From NCBI GenBank assembly GCA_029215795.1, contig JARDYH010000004.1, positions 205,138,017 to 205,202,016 of the forward strand: DNA of 64,000 nucleotides. The letters run 5' to 3'. This document shows positions 45,871-56,169 of the stretch, in pieces; position 1 is the stretch's first letter, and every line of letters starts with the position of its first letter. The translations under genes were made by a program, and so were the position numbers. The notes under the pieces were generated by a model. That model saw only the letters and a program-made list of their open reading frames with translations. It searched no databases and had not been told where the DNA came from. This DNA comes from Anniella stebbinsi (Eukaryota > Chordata > Lepidosauria > Squamata > Anniellidae).

Positions 45871-46912
45871 TACCATATTTCCTCGAATCTAAGACGCCAT
45901 CGAATCTAAGGCGCACCTTAATTTCAGGGCCACCAATAGGTAAAAAGCTTTGCGTCGATTCTAAGATGCACCCCATTTTCAGACACATTTATATTTGAAA
46001 AAAAGTGCATCTTAGAATCAAAGAAATACGGTAGGTGGTAGCAGGGCCCAGGCGAGGGAGGAGTGGCTGCGGCGGCTGCAGCAAGGAGGAGGATGAAGCG
46101 GGAAGGGAAGGGCACAGAGAGCCGGGTGGAGGCAGCGGCTGTGGCAGCGAGGGCCCGCATGAGCCCCCCAGCGACTCGGCCTCCCCACTCACCTCCATCG
46201 CACCCCGGTCCTTCCCGCCAGCGTGCGGGATCACGACTTACTTTGTGGAAATGCTGCATTTCCAGACCTCCTTTACCACCGCCACCGAATCCCAGGAAGG
46301 GGTAAGAAAGAAAGACCGGGTCGAGTGGGGGGGGGGCAGGCAGAGGCGGTAGTGGGGCCCAGGCGAGGGAGGAGTGGCGGCAGCGGCAGGGAGGAGGAGG
46401 AGGAAGAAGACGCGAAAAGCAGAAAGGGAAGGGCACACTGAGCCGGGCGGAGGCAGCGGGGAAGAAAACTGGCGCTTACCTGAGGCGGCAAGGAGAGAGG
46501 TTGCCACGGTGAGGGAAAGGGAAGCGGGGCTGTTGGGGGCAACATCTGAGCTGGCCCCCCATCAACGCAAAGGCAAAGCGGGCTCTCTCCCCTCAGGAAA
46601 GGGGCGGATGGGGCAGGGCTGAGGAGAAGCGGTGGCGAAGGTGACTTGTCGTGACTCACAGCAGCAGCGACCGAGGGAGGTGAGTGAGGAGGCTGTGAGT
46701 CACCGCTGCTGTGAATCCTGACGATGGAGGGAGGAGGTGGAACAGAAGCAGGGGTGGACGCTTCCACACACACACTCACGGAGGCACATTGCTCTCAGCT
46801 GGGGCTGCTGTTTCTTCTTTCTCCCCCCCTTCGCTGCCACTTCTTCTCACTCCATTTTTACAGAGGTAAATATGGGGGAAAAAGTGCATCTTAGAATCGA
46901 AGAAATACGGTA
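45871..46912. mobile_element. Family E composite MITE with GC-rich cargo
   Basis: A complete 163-bp unit (45871-46033) has ends TACCATATTTCCTCGAATC and GAATCAAAGAAATACGGTA. It is followed by about 830 bp of GC-rich DNA, then a second right terminus (46873-46912, 'GTGCATCTTAGAATCGAAGA' and ACGGTA). The cargo contains a direct duplication: GGCCCAGGCGAGGGAGGAG and 'GGGAAGGGCACA' with 'GGAGGCAGCGG' occur in order near 46046-46140 and 46358-46460. Long frames across it are composition artefacts (Pro, Ser, Arg, Gly). The cargo resembles a CpG-island or 5'-leader fragment, origin unknown. Confidence 0.7.
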
Positions 46913-49040
46913 TAACAATGTTGGCATCTGGTGGGCCTCATTGGGGAGATCATTCCACAGTTGGAAGTGGGGGTGGATGGGCCACCACTGATAAGGCCCT
47001 CTCTCTTGTTGCCCTCACCTGAGCTGTTAGGGAGGAGGAAGTAACCCCCTTAGGGTGTATGTATGTGTGTGTGTATAAGAAGTGTGTGCAAATGGCCTCT
47101 AAAATTTCTCCACTCTGTTTGTGGGCAGAGAAATGGAGGGGGGGTAGGAGAAATTCTCCAACAATTTCTCACAGGTAGGGTTCCCCATTGGCAGGGGTTA
47201 TTGCTGCTTATTTTTCCCTAAGTGATTTTTGTTTTTTGTTTTGGGGCTTTTTGCACTGCCATCAAAAGTGGCAACAGCATCAGCTGTGTTGCCAAGCTGG
47301 CCCTTTATGAAGTTGAATGAGACTGGTCAAGAAAATGTGGAAGAAATTTTCGGCACAGCACACACACACAGCATTTTTCCAAACCTTAATATTCCCCTCA
47401 GCCTGCTGATCCCTCCCTTTTGTGCATGGATGGCACTGTTTTTGACTACATAAGGACTTGCTCTTGGAGGATAAGCCCTCTATTGTTATGGGACTGGGAT
47501 TGGGTTGAATGACCTCTTGTGGATTCGTTCAGACTAAGTGATTCTTGACTCTACATTTTGTGAATGTAGCTTGCCTGAGACATACCTGGGGTATGAGCGA
47601 TTTATTGCACACTCATAATTGGCCAGTAATGGAAGTTTTTGGGTCCATTACATGATATTGTGAAAGACCAGGATATCTCCCGCAGTGAAAGACCAGAACA
47701 TATTGGAAATGTCAGTATGAAAAGAACAACTTTTTAAGTGTCAATAGCCAGGAAAAAGCAGAATCTTCTGCCAATAAATGGGCTGTTTCAATAGGAGTGA
47801 AGGGAGGGGAGATATTCAATTCAAAACACATGATCGCCCCTCTCTGCCTGTGTAATACAGCCCATAACAATTATGCCAAGGAATGAAGAAACAAATTCCC
47901 TGGGTAAGCAACGTGATTGCTCTTAATGTAGAGATGCTCTTAGTCAGAGCCTTTGATTTGTAAACACTCCTATACAGTCAATGATAAGGGATGATGTGAG
48001 TTGTAGGCCAAAACGTAGGAACAGCTCTAAGTTGCCCACCCTTCGCCAGGGGAAGGAACAATGCCATATCCAGATCCAGGAAACCCAGAACAATTGGGAA
48101 GGTCACAGCATGCCTAGGATCAGCCCTTACCATTATTACATGATCTGTTCAGGAGAAGGTGGAGAATTTACATTGTACAAGATTTATGATCTGGTAGTTG
48201 AATATGTTGGCACTTACTTGTGTGAAAGTTAATCAGCATTAATTCTGAGTGCAAGTACAACTAGGGCTGTCGGAGAAATCCACAACAGACTCAAATGAGT
48301 TTGGAATTTTATGCATCCAATCTGCAGATTCTGCAGCAGACCAGCTTTTTCCATGGACTTGTGGACCATTTTTAAAACTTCTGGGGGATTTGCCCAAGTG
48401 TGCATTAGTTCATTGGCGCAAGTCAGCATTAGAGCATTTGCAAACAGGAACAATTCTTGTACGTCCCTAAAAAATAAAGTCCAATTTGGTCAATGAGCAG
48501 ACAACAGAACAAAAGACACTTCATAATCTGCAAAAACCAGATTTAACCAAATTTGTACATCCCTGGGAACAATGGAGGTTGTGGATGGTTGCTCATATGA
48601 TCCCACTACGACTCGGCAGGGCAGTACAAAACGCACTGTGAAGATTTTGCTGTTCCAGTGTTTCCTAATTCCTTTCGACATGGCATAATAAAGTAAACAA
48701 GCTAAACCCACAGATTAAGAATGTATTTTTCATGGACCAACTCGCTGGACAAATTGAGACTTGTTCAGGATGCACCGGTAGCGAGTTAAACTGCTAAAAC
48801 AAAACCAGATTTGTAAGAGTACTGCAAACATGGATGGAATACAACCCTCTTGAAACAGTAGTTGAAACACGACATGAAGCATTGAGCAGATCATCCTGAC
48901 TGGGTTCTCAGATGGTGTTTAGGCCTGTGGACTGGAATTCCACTGGGATTTATATGGTTAACAGGGGACAACAGCTTTTCTACCAAACCCCTTAACATAG
49001 AGGAGCAGATATAATGGGGAGACTTTGCAAATGCTACCTC
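46913..49040. other. Mostly unassigned stretch with one family D half copy
   Basis: 47968-48043 has 'GGGATGATGTGAGTTGTAGG' and 'CCAAAACGTAGGAAC' (partial family D). 47063-47076 is a short (GT)n. Nothing else is assignable. Confidence 0.35.
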
Positions 49041-49046
49041 ACCCCC

Positions 49047-49102
49047 TTCTTTCTTTCCTTCCTTCCTTCCTTCCTTCCTTCCTTCCTTCCTTCCTTCCTT
49101 CC
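49047..49102 (+). repeat. (CTTC)n microsatellite
   Basis: About 12 near-perfect tetramers, preceded by a short CCCCCTTCTTTC lead-in. Confidence 0.95.
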
Positions 49103-49296
49103 ATAAAATTAAAATGACAATTACAGCAGAAAAAAGCAACAACAACAACACACACAAAAAAGAGCAAAATAGAATGACAGAGAATAAAAGTAGCTATTAA
49201 CACCAATTTCATCAAAACATTGTCTAGCAGGTTAAAATAGCTTAAACAGCTTTGGCTCAAAAGACAACCTAAAAGAAAGGTTTTAATAATTAAATT

Positions 49297-49438
49297 AACC
49301 TTCCCCAACCTGCTACCCTCTACATGCTTTGGGCCTCAGTTCCCATCAGCCCATGCCAGCTTGGCCAATGAGTCAGGAATTCTGAGAATGTAATTCCAAA
49401 AATCTGGAGCGCACCAGGTTGCGAAAAGGCTGCATTAA
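49297..49438. repeat. Family D MITE, complete
   Basis: 'CCTTCCCCAACCTGCTACC' at the left and 'GCGCACCAGGTTGCGAAAAGG' at the right (21 bases, inverted); 'CCATGCCAGCTTGGCCAATG' inside. Confidence 0.8.
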
Positions 49439-49439
49439 A

Positions 49440-50035
49440 TAATGGGATGTCAGTAAACATCCTTACTTTCTTTGACCATTCTGTAATGAAATCATTTGAT
49501 TTCCTGTTTTCACTCCTACCCTGCCCCAGCCAATCAGGACAGGTCTGTGGTTTAAAAGTTAGGTCAGTGGAACAGACACAAATAAAATACACTGTAGCTC
49601 TTTCCAAAACACTTCTCTCTCTGGCCAGGTACATTCTCTTCAACAAAAGAAATACACATAAGAATTACTGTGCAGCAGTGGGCCGAATCTAGGACTAAAA
49701 GAATGTCTCTTGTCTCTTTTGGCTGGTGCATATTTTTCTAATAGGTTGGGATCCAAGGTGACATTCAATAAAGCAAACAAGAGCACGGAAACAGGACTGC
49801 TATGCAATTCAGGAGAGAGATGGGCCTGTCGTACATCAACAACAGATGGCAGTCGGGTCAACAGCAGGGAACGAAAGGATGCGTCTCGTACAGAATGGGA
49901 AGGCCTGAGGTTGAATTGAAACAAGATACTTGCCAACCCTTTCTGTCTTGCTTGCTTTTTAGTTTTTTTTGTCTCTGACAAAAATGTAACTGTTCAGTAT
50001 CTGTAGCACATAAGGAACAGATGAGCAGTGCTTTT
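49440..50035. other. Stretch without recognised repeat
   Basis: No element termini; 'GGGTGGCCATTCACGCA' of family F begins directly after it. Confidence 0.25.
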
Positions 50036-50037
50036 AA

Positions 50038-50186
50038 TTAGGGTGGCCATTCACGCATCACCAAAGAAGAGGAATCCCATCACAAAAAAGAGGACAAAAG
50101 GGGACAGGAATCTGTATATAATTTGAGTATATACACTCATTTATATATAGTGATGCAAATTTAGAAAGAAATGCTATACTTTAAAT
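50038..50186 (+). repeat. Family F interspersed repeat, copy 4
   Basis: 'AGGGTGGCCATTCACGCATC', 'AAAAAAGAGGACAAAAGGGG' and 'TGATGCAAATTTAGAAAGAA'. Confidence 0.7.
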
Positions 50187-50312
50187 CAGGAGTGGTCCTC
50201 CAGATGTTTTAGCCTACAACTTGCATGATGCATCACCATTGGGTATGCTTGCTAGGGCTGATGGGAGTTGTAGGCCAAACCCTCTGGAGAGACAGAAGTG
50301 GCCAACCCCCTA
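50187..50312. repeat. Family D MITE, complete
   Basis: 'CAGGAGTGGTCCTCCAGATG' to 'GGCCAACCCCCTA'. Sits between a family F copy and a family A copy with almost no spacer. Confidence 0.8.
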
Positions 50313-50315
50313 ATT

Positions 50316-50633
50316 TAGGATGACCATATGAAAAGGAGGACAGGGCTCCTGTAGCTTTAACAGTTGTAGAGAAAAGGGAATTTCAGCCAGTGTCATTTGT
50401 ATGCAATTAGTTCCTGGTGAAATTCCCTCTTCATCACAACAGTTAAAGTTGCAAGCACTATACTAGAGTGACCATATACAAAAGAAGGCAGGGCCCCTGA
50501 AACTTTAACTGTTGTGATGAAGAGGGAATTTCACCAGGAACTAATTGCATACAAATGACACTGGTTGAAATTCCCTTTTCTCTACAATTGTTAAAGTTAT
50601 ATGACCCCTGACCTGGATTTTATCTGGTCACCC
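50316..50633. mobile_element. Dimeric palindrome MITE, family A copy 5
   Basis: 'TAGGATGACCATATGAAAAG' to 'TTTTATCTGGTCACCC'; the two ends use different subterminal words (CATATG versus ATCTGG), as if the halves came from two subfamilies. Confidence 0.8.
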
Positions 50634-50807
50634 AAATTTTAATCTTTTAGAAAGGAAGAAAGAACCGCAAAAGTTGGGAAAACATGAAATGACTGGTGGT
50701 TGGAAGAAAGGGTGTTTGGCCATATTGGGAACCCTGAGAGGACCAGGTTTGGGCCCTGGGCCTGAGGCTCCTCACTCTTGGCATGGGCACTTCACCATCA
50801 TGGTATC

Positions 50808-51143
50808 CCTATTATTAGGGTGACCAGATAAAATCCAGGTCAGGGCTCCTGTAACTTTAACAGTTGTAGAAAAAAGGGAATTTCAGCCAGTGTCATTTGT
50901 ATGCAATTAGTTCCTGGTGAAATTCCCTCTTCATCACAACAGTTAAAGGTGCAGGGGCCCTGCCTTTTTTTGTATATGGTCACTCTAGTATAGTGCCTGC
51001 ACCTTTAACTGTTGTGATGAAGAGGGAATTTCACCAGGAACTAATTGCATACAAATGACACTGGCTGAAATTCCCTTTTCTCTACAACTGTTAAAGTTAC
51101 ATGAGCCCTGACCTGGATTTTCTCTGATCAGCCTACCTATTAT
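50808..51143. mobile_element. Dimeric palindrome MITE, family A copy 6, with target duplication
   Basis: Element 50816-51135, ends TAGGGTGACCAGATAAAATC and GATCAGCCTA, flanked by CCTATTAT (50808-50815, 51136-51143). The next base also matches, so the duplication is 8 or 9 bp. Very similar to copy 1 (33668-33987), suggesting recent relatedness. Confidence 0.85.
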
Positions 51144-51604
51144 TGATTACTCATTTGGCACTTATCCTGCTATCTTTCAGGTGTTATTGTCCCAAGCTTT
51201 TGGCAAATATCCCATGCACTTTTTAATCATTTGTTTTCTGCTTCTTTTTGCTGGTGGGGGGGAGGGAGTCTGTGAATGTCTGCTTTTGTTTTGCTGGGGA
51301 TATCACTGTTTCAATTTGTGAGGATTTGATTTAATTTAAAATTTTAAAATTTGGAATCTCCCTTGATGGCTTTGCAGTGGAAAGGTATGATCGAGATGTT
51401 TTTAATAAAATAGGTGTGAATATAATTGTAAACACGTAGGTGTGACAAAACCCTATCAAGTGCTCTCTCTTCCTGTGTAGCCTGGAGCCCTCTACTGCTC
51501 AGGGAAGTGCTGATCCACATGTGAAGGTTATTAACAGAGAAGCAGAGAAAGAAGGAAGATGATTTTCCTTCCTCCTGTTAGTAAAAAGCCAGTATAAAAG
51601 TATT

Positions 51605-51688
51605 GACTTTAGTGCGATGAATTAGGACTTGGGAGACCAGTATTAAAATTCCCACTCATCCATAATACTCATTGTATGACTAGGGGTT
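51605..51688 (+). repeat. tRNA-derived SINE, 5' part, split by insertion
   Basis: 'AGTGCGATGAATTAGGACTT', 'GGGAGACCAGTATTAAAATT' and 'CCCACTCATCC' are the head of the SINE seen complete at 36005-36263. Its 3' part resumes at about 52418. Confidence 0.6.
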
Positions 51689-52398
51689 GAACAAATTTGT
51701 CAATTTCAGTTTCTCTCAATTTCTCATTTTTCTAATCTTAAATTAAGTTCATCCTGAATGCTGAGATTTTTTTAAAAGTTTTTGTGAAAATGCACACATT
51801 CTTTTGTGCACATTTCTACTATTACATTGATTTTTGTAAACTGCCCAGAGAGCTTCCGCTATTGGGCGGTATAGAAATGCAGTAAATAATAAATAAACAA
51901 ATAAATAAATGCAGTTTTGCCTAACATACAATTTTTTTGCAAGAAATTTTCCTAATAAAATTGGGTGACCATATGGAAAGGACGACAGGGCTCCTGTATC
52001 TTTAACAGTTGTATTGAAAAGAAAATTTCAGCAGGTATGGTGTGCAGCACCTGATGTAATTCCCTTTTCATCACTACAGCTAAAGCTGCAGGAGCCTTGC
52101 CCTCTTTTGTATCTGGTCAAGAGGGGGAAGTTCACTATGTGCTGCATGCATACAAATGACACCTGTTGAAATTCCCATTTCAATACAACTGTTAAAGATA
52201 CAGGATCCCTGTCCCCCTTTTCATATGGTCACCCTGTAATAAAATTATTTTTCAATATTATTTTCATTAATATAGGCATCTTTGTATGCATTTTTATTGG
52301 AAAACTTCATTGCAAAATTTGGAGAAATGTGAATGTCTCAGGATAAGTGAGTTTCTGTTTGCATACTGGTACAAAAGTTCATGAACAAATTTCTCCCC
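51689..52398. mobile_element. AT-rich insertion carrying L2 tail and family A copy
   Basis: The insertion interrupts the SINE; 'TGAACAAATTT' occurs at both sides (51688-51698 and near 52381-52391). It contains an L2 3' UTR fragment (51830-51912: 'AAACTGCCCAGAGAGCTTCC') and a family A element. The AT-rich shell is itself of unknown class. Confidence 0.45.
51953..52246. mobile_element. Dimeric palindrome MITE, family A copy 7, with 10-base direct repeats
   Basis: Element 51963-52236 with GGGTGACCATATGGAAAG and CTTTTCATATGGTCACCCTG ends, allowing mismatches. TAATAAAATT lies on both sides (51953-51962, 52237-52246). It is shorter than its relatives; the second half lost part of its arm. Confidence 0.85.
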
Positions 52399-52417
52399 CA
52401 TCGCTACATATCACCCA

Positions 52418-52545
52418 GTTACCATCACTCATTCTAATCTACCTCACAGGGTTGTTGTGAGCCAAAAAGGGAGGGGAGAGAGAGCGATGCATATCACCCT
52501 GAGCTTCTTGGAAAAAGAGTGGGAGAAACATTAAAATCTTACCAA
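52418..52545 (+). repeat. tRNA-derived SINE, 3' part
   Basis: 'CACCCAGTTACCATCACTCA', 'ACCTCACAGGGTTGTTGTGA' and 'TTCTTGGAAAAAGAGTGGGA' continue the SINE body begun at 51605. Confidence 0.65.
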
Positions 52546-52639
52546 TAGTAATATCTGAGAGCCCCAGATCAACTATGGAACTCATGGATTTTCCTCCATG
52601 TGAGATGCATGAGTCCCCCTTTGCACAATTGGACAGAGA

Positions 52640-53000
52640 GAAAAAGAAGAAGCTCTAATGGTTAGTTTAAAAAGCTGTTTCTTTGTAACATGTGAACTGC
52701 TTCTGACACTGTGCTTGCTAGAATGAGCTGTAATAAGACTAACCTTTGGCATGTGGTTGGTTATGCTCATTTTAATCGGTTATCTGAATTAGAAGCAGGT
52801 GTGGCAGACTATTTAAGGAATAGTTATGACTTCCATTCTCATATGCTGAGGTTACAAGTGCTAACAGCCCCCTCCCCACCTCCCTTTAGATGAGTCATCT
52901 GAGCAAGCTGACATTTGTGGCAGAGACTGTCTCAAAGTCATTGTCTGCTGTGATCCTTTCTATCTGCTGATGCTCAAATGTCAGCAGATTGTCTGTGTCA
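52640..53000. promoter_or_regulatory. Candidate conserved non-coding block
   Basis: Repeat-free sequence with GATGAGTCATCTGAG (AP-1 core TGAGTCA), 'ATTTGTGGCAGAGACTGTCT', and 'GCTCAAATGTCAGCAGATTG', plus a central ACAAGTGCTAACAGCC. Its texture differs from the surrounding transposons. Conservation is not tested here. Confidence 0.35.
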
Positions 53001-53011
53001 CTCTGTGCTGC

Positions 53012-53145
53012 GAAATAAAAGAGTCCGGCAGCACCTTAAAGGCTAAGTAGTGTATTGTAGCACAAACGTTTGTGGCGCTGACTTCATCAGACATGTGAAG
53101 GGGATTGGAAAATTAGTAGGTGTAGCCCTGTTGGATTAACCAAAA
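53012..53145. repeat. Dispersed sauropsid repeat
   Basis: 'CGGCAGCACCTTAAAGGCTA', 'ACAAACGTTTGTGGCGCTGA' and 'CTTCATCAGACATGTGAAG' match a repeat wording I know from turtle and lizard genomes. Superfamily not assigned. Confidence 0.5.
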
Positions 53146-53149
53146 TGTG

Positions 53150-54085
53150 GGGGTAATGAACAAGCTCCACGTGTTGACAGATCTTCTGCACATAGCTTAC
53201 ATGCATAGTCATAAAAGAGCCATTTTGAATCAGGCCAAACATCTATCTCAAAGGTTGCTAGGATCCGTGGACATTTGCCCCTGTGTGGCAAGCCACGGAA
53301 CTGCAGATGGTAGCTTCTCAGTGAAGCACTTTCAAATCTTGGGCTGACTCCGCCTATACTGGCTTGCCATTGGATCTTCCAGGACAGGAACTAGTATATG
53401 GGGGCTTCCGGTGTTAGTTGTGATCTTCCTGAGCTCTCTCAGGCATCCTGACTTCTCTCTGGGCCTGATTTCTAGCTTGCTCTTCAACTTTGTCCCCTAG
53501 TTTGCCCTTTGGCGTTGATCTATGCTTTGATCCTGACCACTGGCATTTATCTTTGGCTTCTGCCTTACCTCAGACTTCTAGAATGGTGGGCACAACCCTG
53601 CTCCGCCTTCTATGTGCTGATTATGCCCATTTTTGTTGATTTATCTTGCTCAGGACTTGTATTGTGTGAGTTAAGATATAGCAAAGTAGGTGAGCTGTGA
53701 TATAGCTAAGTGGAGTCAGTTCAGGGCATGAAGGAGCCTCCCTGAGAAACTGCCAAAACATCTGGAGAGCACCAACTTGTCAACCCCTGCTTTACAATGA
53801 AAACTGACATTCTCAGTTGATTTAAATGGCTGTGTCAAATGGACTCGGTTGTGAAAAACAAGTCTTTCAATGCCTAGTAGCACAAAGTACCTCTAAGATG
53901 GAACCTCCATGTTCAGAGATAGCATATCTTTGATTAGCAGATATTCCAGAGATAAACAACAGGGAATGGTTGTCGCCATTATGTTCTGCTCATGAACTTC
54001 CTAGTGCTGCTGGTCTCTGTGTGGGGTTAGATGGCCCACTGTGGTAATTTTGATGATAGTAAAGGCCAAACTAGATGCGATGCAA
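53150..54085. other. Mostly unassigned stretch
   Basis: A family D tail ('CCAAAACATCTGGAGAGCAC') is at 53753-53802. Nothing else named. Confidence 0.3.
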
Positions 54086-54090
54086 ATGCT

Positions 54091-54338
54091 TATTTATTTA
54101 TTACATTTATATCCCACCTTTTCTCCAAGGAATGCAAGGTGGTGTACATGACCCTTCCTCTCTCGACAACCCTGTGAGGTAGGTTAGGCAGAGAATCAGC
54201 GACAACCCTGTGGGGTACATTAGGCTGAAAATCAATGACAAAGTCACCCAGTGAACTACATGGCCAGAGAGGAGATTGAAACCCAGGTCTCCCCAGTCCT
54301 AGTCCAACACTCTAACCTCTACACCACACTTGGCTTCC
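54091..54338 (-). repeat. tRNA-derived SINE, complete, inverted
   Basis: Plus strand starts with the tail complement 'TATTTATTTATTACATTTAT', then 'CCTGTGAGGTAGGTTAGGCA' and ends 'ACTCTAACCTCTACACCACA'. The body contains a short duplication ('GACAACCCTGTGAGGTAGGT' and 'GACAACCCTGTGGGGTACAT'). Confidence 0.8.
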
Positions 54339-54639
54339 TTGCATTTAATGTGCAGGGGGTTGTTTTTTAAACGCCTATGACATTGCATCGGGGCTACAGC
54401 AGGAGAGGAAAGGGTTAAACATTTCCTCCACACCTTCTACAGTCCCAAAATGATCATGTTCCCCCACCCTAAATTGATTTTTATTTGCATTAAAAAATAA
54501 TGAAAATGTTAAATGCAAAGATGCATCAAACATCACATCACCTCTAGTTTGGCCCTAAGTCTTACTGACTTAAATGGGAACTCTGTACGACTGCCTTACT
54601 GCAGGATTGCTGCCTAAACATACAAGGTACAGAACAAAT

Positions 54640-55350
54640 AGATTAGTCTAAAACAATCTGTCGGGATTATTATTCTTTCCAGGGTAATTCTGGCTGGATC
54701 CAGGAAGCGTTTTATTTTGTTTTCAGTCAGGCATGGTATGGTTCCCTGACTAATTTTTTCAAGCCTCACTAATTTTAATTTAGCTTTTTTACATCTCTTA
54801 ATTTAGAAGACAGGGGGTTTAAAACAGGTTTTGCTTTCAGCAAGCTTTATTTTTTTTATTTTTTTTAAAACAATCCATTTGACTTAGCCCCACAACAAAC
54901 AGACAGTTAAGAAAACATTGTAACACTCCATTACTCAAAATATCTTTTCTAACAGATGTGCCCCTTCCTTTGGAAACTCGTCCTTAGTTTGTGGATGCCT
55001 TTCCTTTTCAGTTTCAGAAAAAGGAAAAGGAAAAAAAAAAGGCTGCCATAAAAGCCTGCCTTTCCCCCCCTAATTGAATGTGTCTGCAGAGTGTGAAGGT
55101 GCAATCTATTGTAATTAATGCTAATTAATTATTACATGGTCAAATGAGCAAGTAATGCACAGCCAGATTCTGAAAAGTTAATTGTATGAAAATTGGATAA
55201 TCAGTTGCACGTTTGAATGCACACTTGCATGAACGGGCGGACGATTGGGACTGCTCTTCTCCCCCCCCCCTTTTTTTCTTTTTTAAAAGATCAGTGCAGA
55301 TTTTGAAAAGAAATACATGAAAGTGAACCATTTCTTAAAACTCTCCTGAC
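54640..55350. promoter_or_regulatory. Candidate conserved non-coding block
   Basis: 'GTAATTAATGCTAATTAATT' (55111-55130) is a cluster of homeodomain TAAT cores. It is flanked by 'GGTCAAATGAGCAAGTAATG' and 'TGGATAATCAGTTGCACG'. No repeat termini were seen apart from a C10-T run at 55261-55280. Confidence 0.35.
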
Positions 55351-55450
55351 TGGGAGAAAAGCAAAAGGGAAAGCAAAGAAGGAGGAAATAGAAGCCAATT
55401 TCACTAAGCCATGTTTTGAAAAGGAAGTATTTTATATGCAGTGCTCTAAT

Positions 55451-55461
55451 ACTAATAATAA

Positions 55462-55502
<41 letters not shown>
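55451..55502. repeat. (TAA)n microsatellite
   Basis: About 52 bases of TAA with two interruptions near its left end. Confidence 0.95.
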
Positions 55503-55643
55503 GTTCTGTGAATCTGGTTCCTAAATTAACACTTCTTGCTGCTCACGAAAGGAGAGTAGTTTGATTCTCACTTCTTCATGTTGATTCCATATGCTTTGTA
55601 GCGAATGAAAGTCCTTAACAGTTTGGTCTGATCATAAAGGCAG

Positions 55644-55722
55644 ATGTAAGACTACAACTCCCACCATTGCCAGCTAACGTGTCCAGGGGTGGTGGGAATT
55701 GCACCCTGACACACCTGGAGGG
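55644..55722. repeat. Family D MITE, partial
   Basis: 'TAAGACTACAACTCCCACCA' and 'GACACACCTGGAGGG', immediately before the SINE. Confidence 0.6.
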
Positions 55723-55724
55723 AA

Positions 55725-55910
55725 GGGCCGTGGCTCAGTGGTAGAGCATCTGCTTTGCATGCAGAAGGTCCCAAGTTTGACCCCCAGCACCGCCTGGTAG
55801 GGCAGAAAAAACTCCTGCCTGAAACCCTGGAGAGCCGCTGCCAGTCAGTGTCAACAATATTAAGCCAGATGGACCAATGATCTGACTCAGACAGCTTTCC
55901 TATGTTCCTA
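55725..55910 (+). repeat. tRNA-Ala-derived SINE, best copy
   Basis: 'GGGCCGTGGCTCAGTGGTAG' (A box TGGCTCAGTGG at 55731-55741), 'TGCTTTGCATGCAGAAGGTC' with anticodon TGC, and B-box region 'AAGTTTGACCCC' at about 55773-55784. The body runs 'CTGAAACCCTGGAGAGCCGC', 'CAGTCAGTGTCAACAATATT', 'CTGACTCAGACAGCTTTCCT', ending ATGTTCCTA. It is too diverged from a functional tRNA in the T arm and lacks the acceptor 3' strand, so it is a SINE head, not a tRNA gene. Confidence 0.88.
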
Positions 55911-55939
55911 TGAGGGCACCAGCATGGGCTGACCTAGCA

Positions 55940-56060
55940 CAGGGGTAAGCAGAAGGTTGATCTACAGATATCTGGATGTTTGCCAGCATGGCCAATGGTC
56001 AGGAATGCTGGGAGTTGGAATCCAAAACATCTGGCGATCTGTACTTTCTACCCACCCCTG
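55940..56060. repeat. Family D MITE, complete
   Basis: Ends CAGGGGTAAGCAG and CTACCCACCCCTG, with 'GGTCAGGAATGCTGGGAGTT' and 'GGAATCCAAAACATCTGG' inside. Confidence 0.75.
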
Positions 56061-56169
56061 GTCTTTTGCAACATACCCTCTGTTATTGCACCCAGCATTG
56101 TGCCCCCCCCCCCAAGTTTAGCTACCACTGGAAGGGCAGGTAACACACAGTATAATGACATCAGGACAC

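Noticed and set aside
45924..46779. Long Pro/Ser/Arg-rich frames on both strands
   Set aside because: All lie in the GC-rich cargo of the family E composite; open frames on several strands and phases at once are a composition effect.
49047..49102. Lys/Glu/Gly-rich repeat protein on the minus strand
   Set aside because: Read-through of a CTTC microsatellite.
33659..52246. CRISPR-like or satellite array interpretation of family A
   Set aside because: Copies are dispersed with separate flanking direct repeats and variable spacing, which is transposition, not an array.
55725..55800. Functional tRNA-Ala gene
   Set aside because: The tRNA-like head lacks a pairing acceptor 3' strand and continues into a SINE body shared with 13645-13845 and 440-592.
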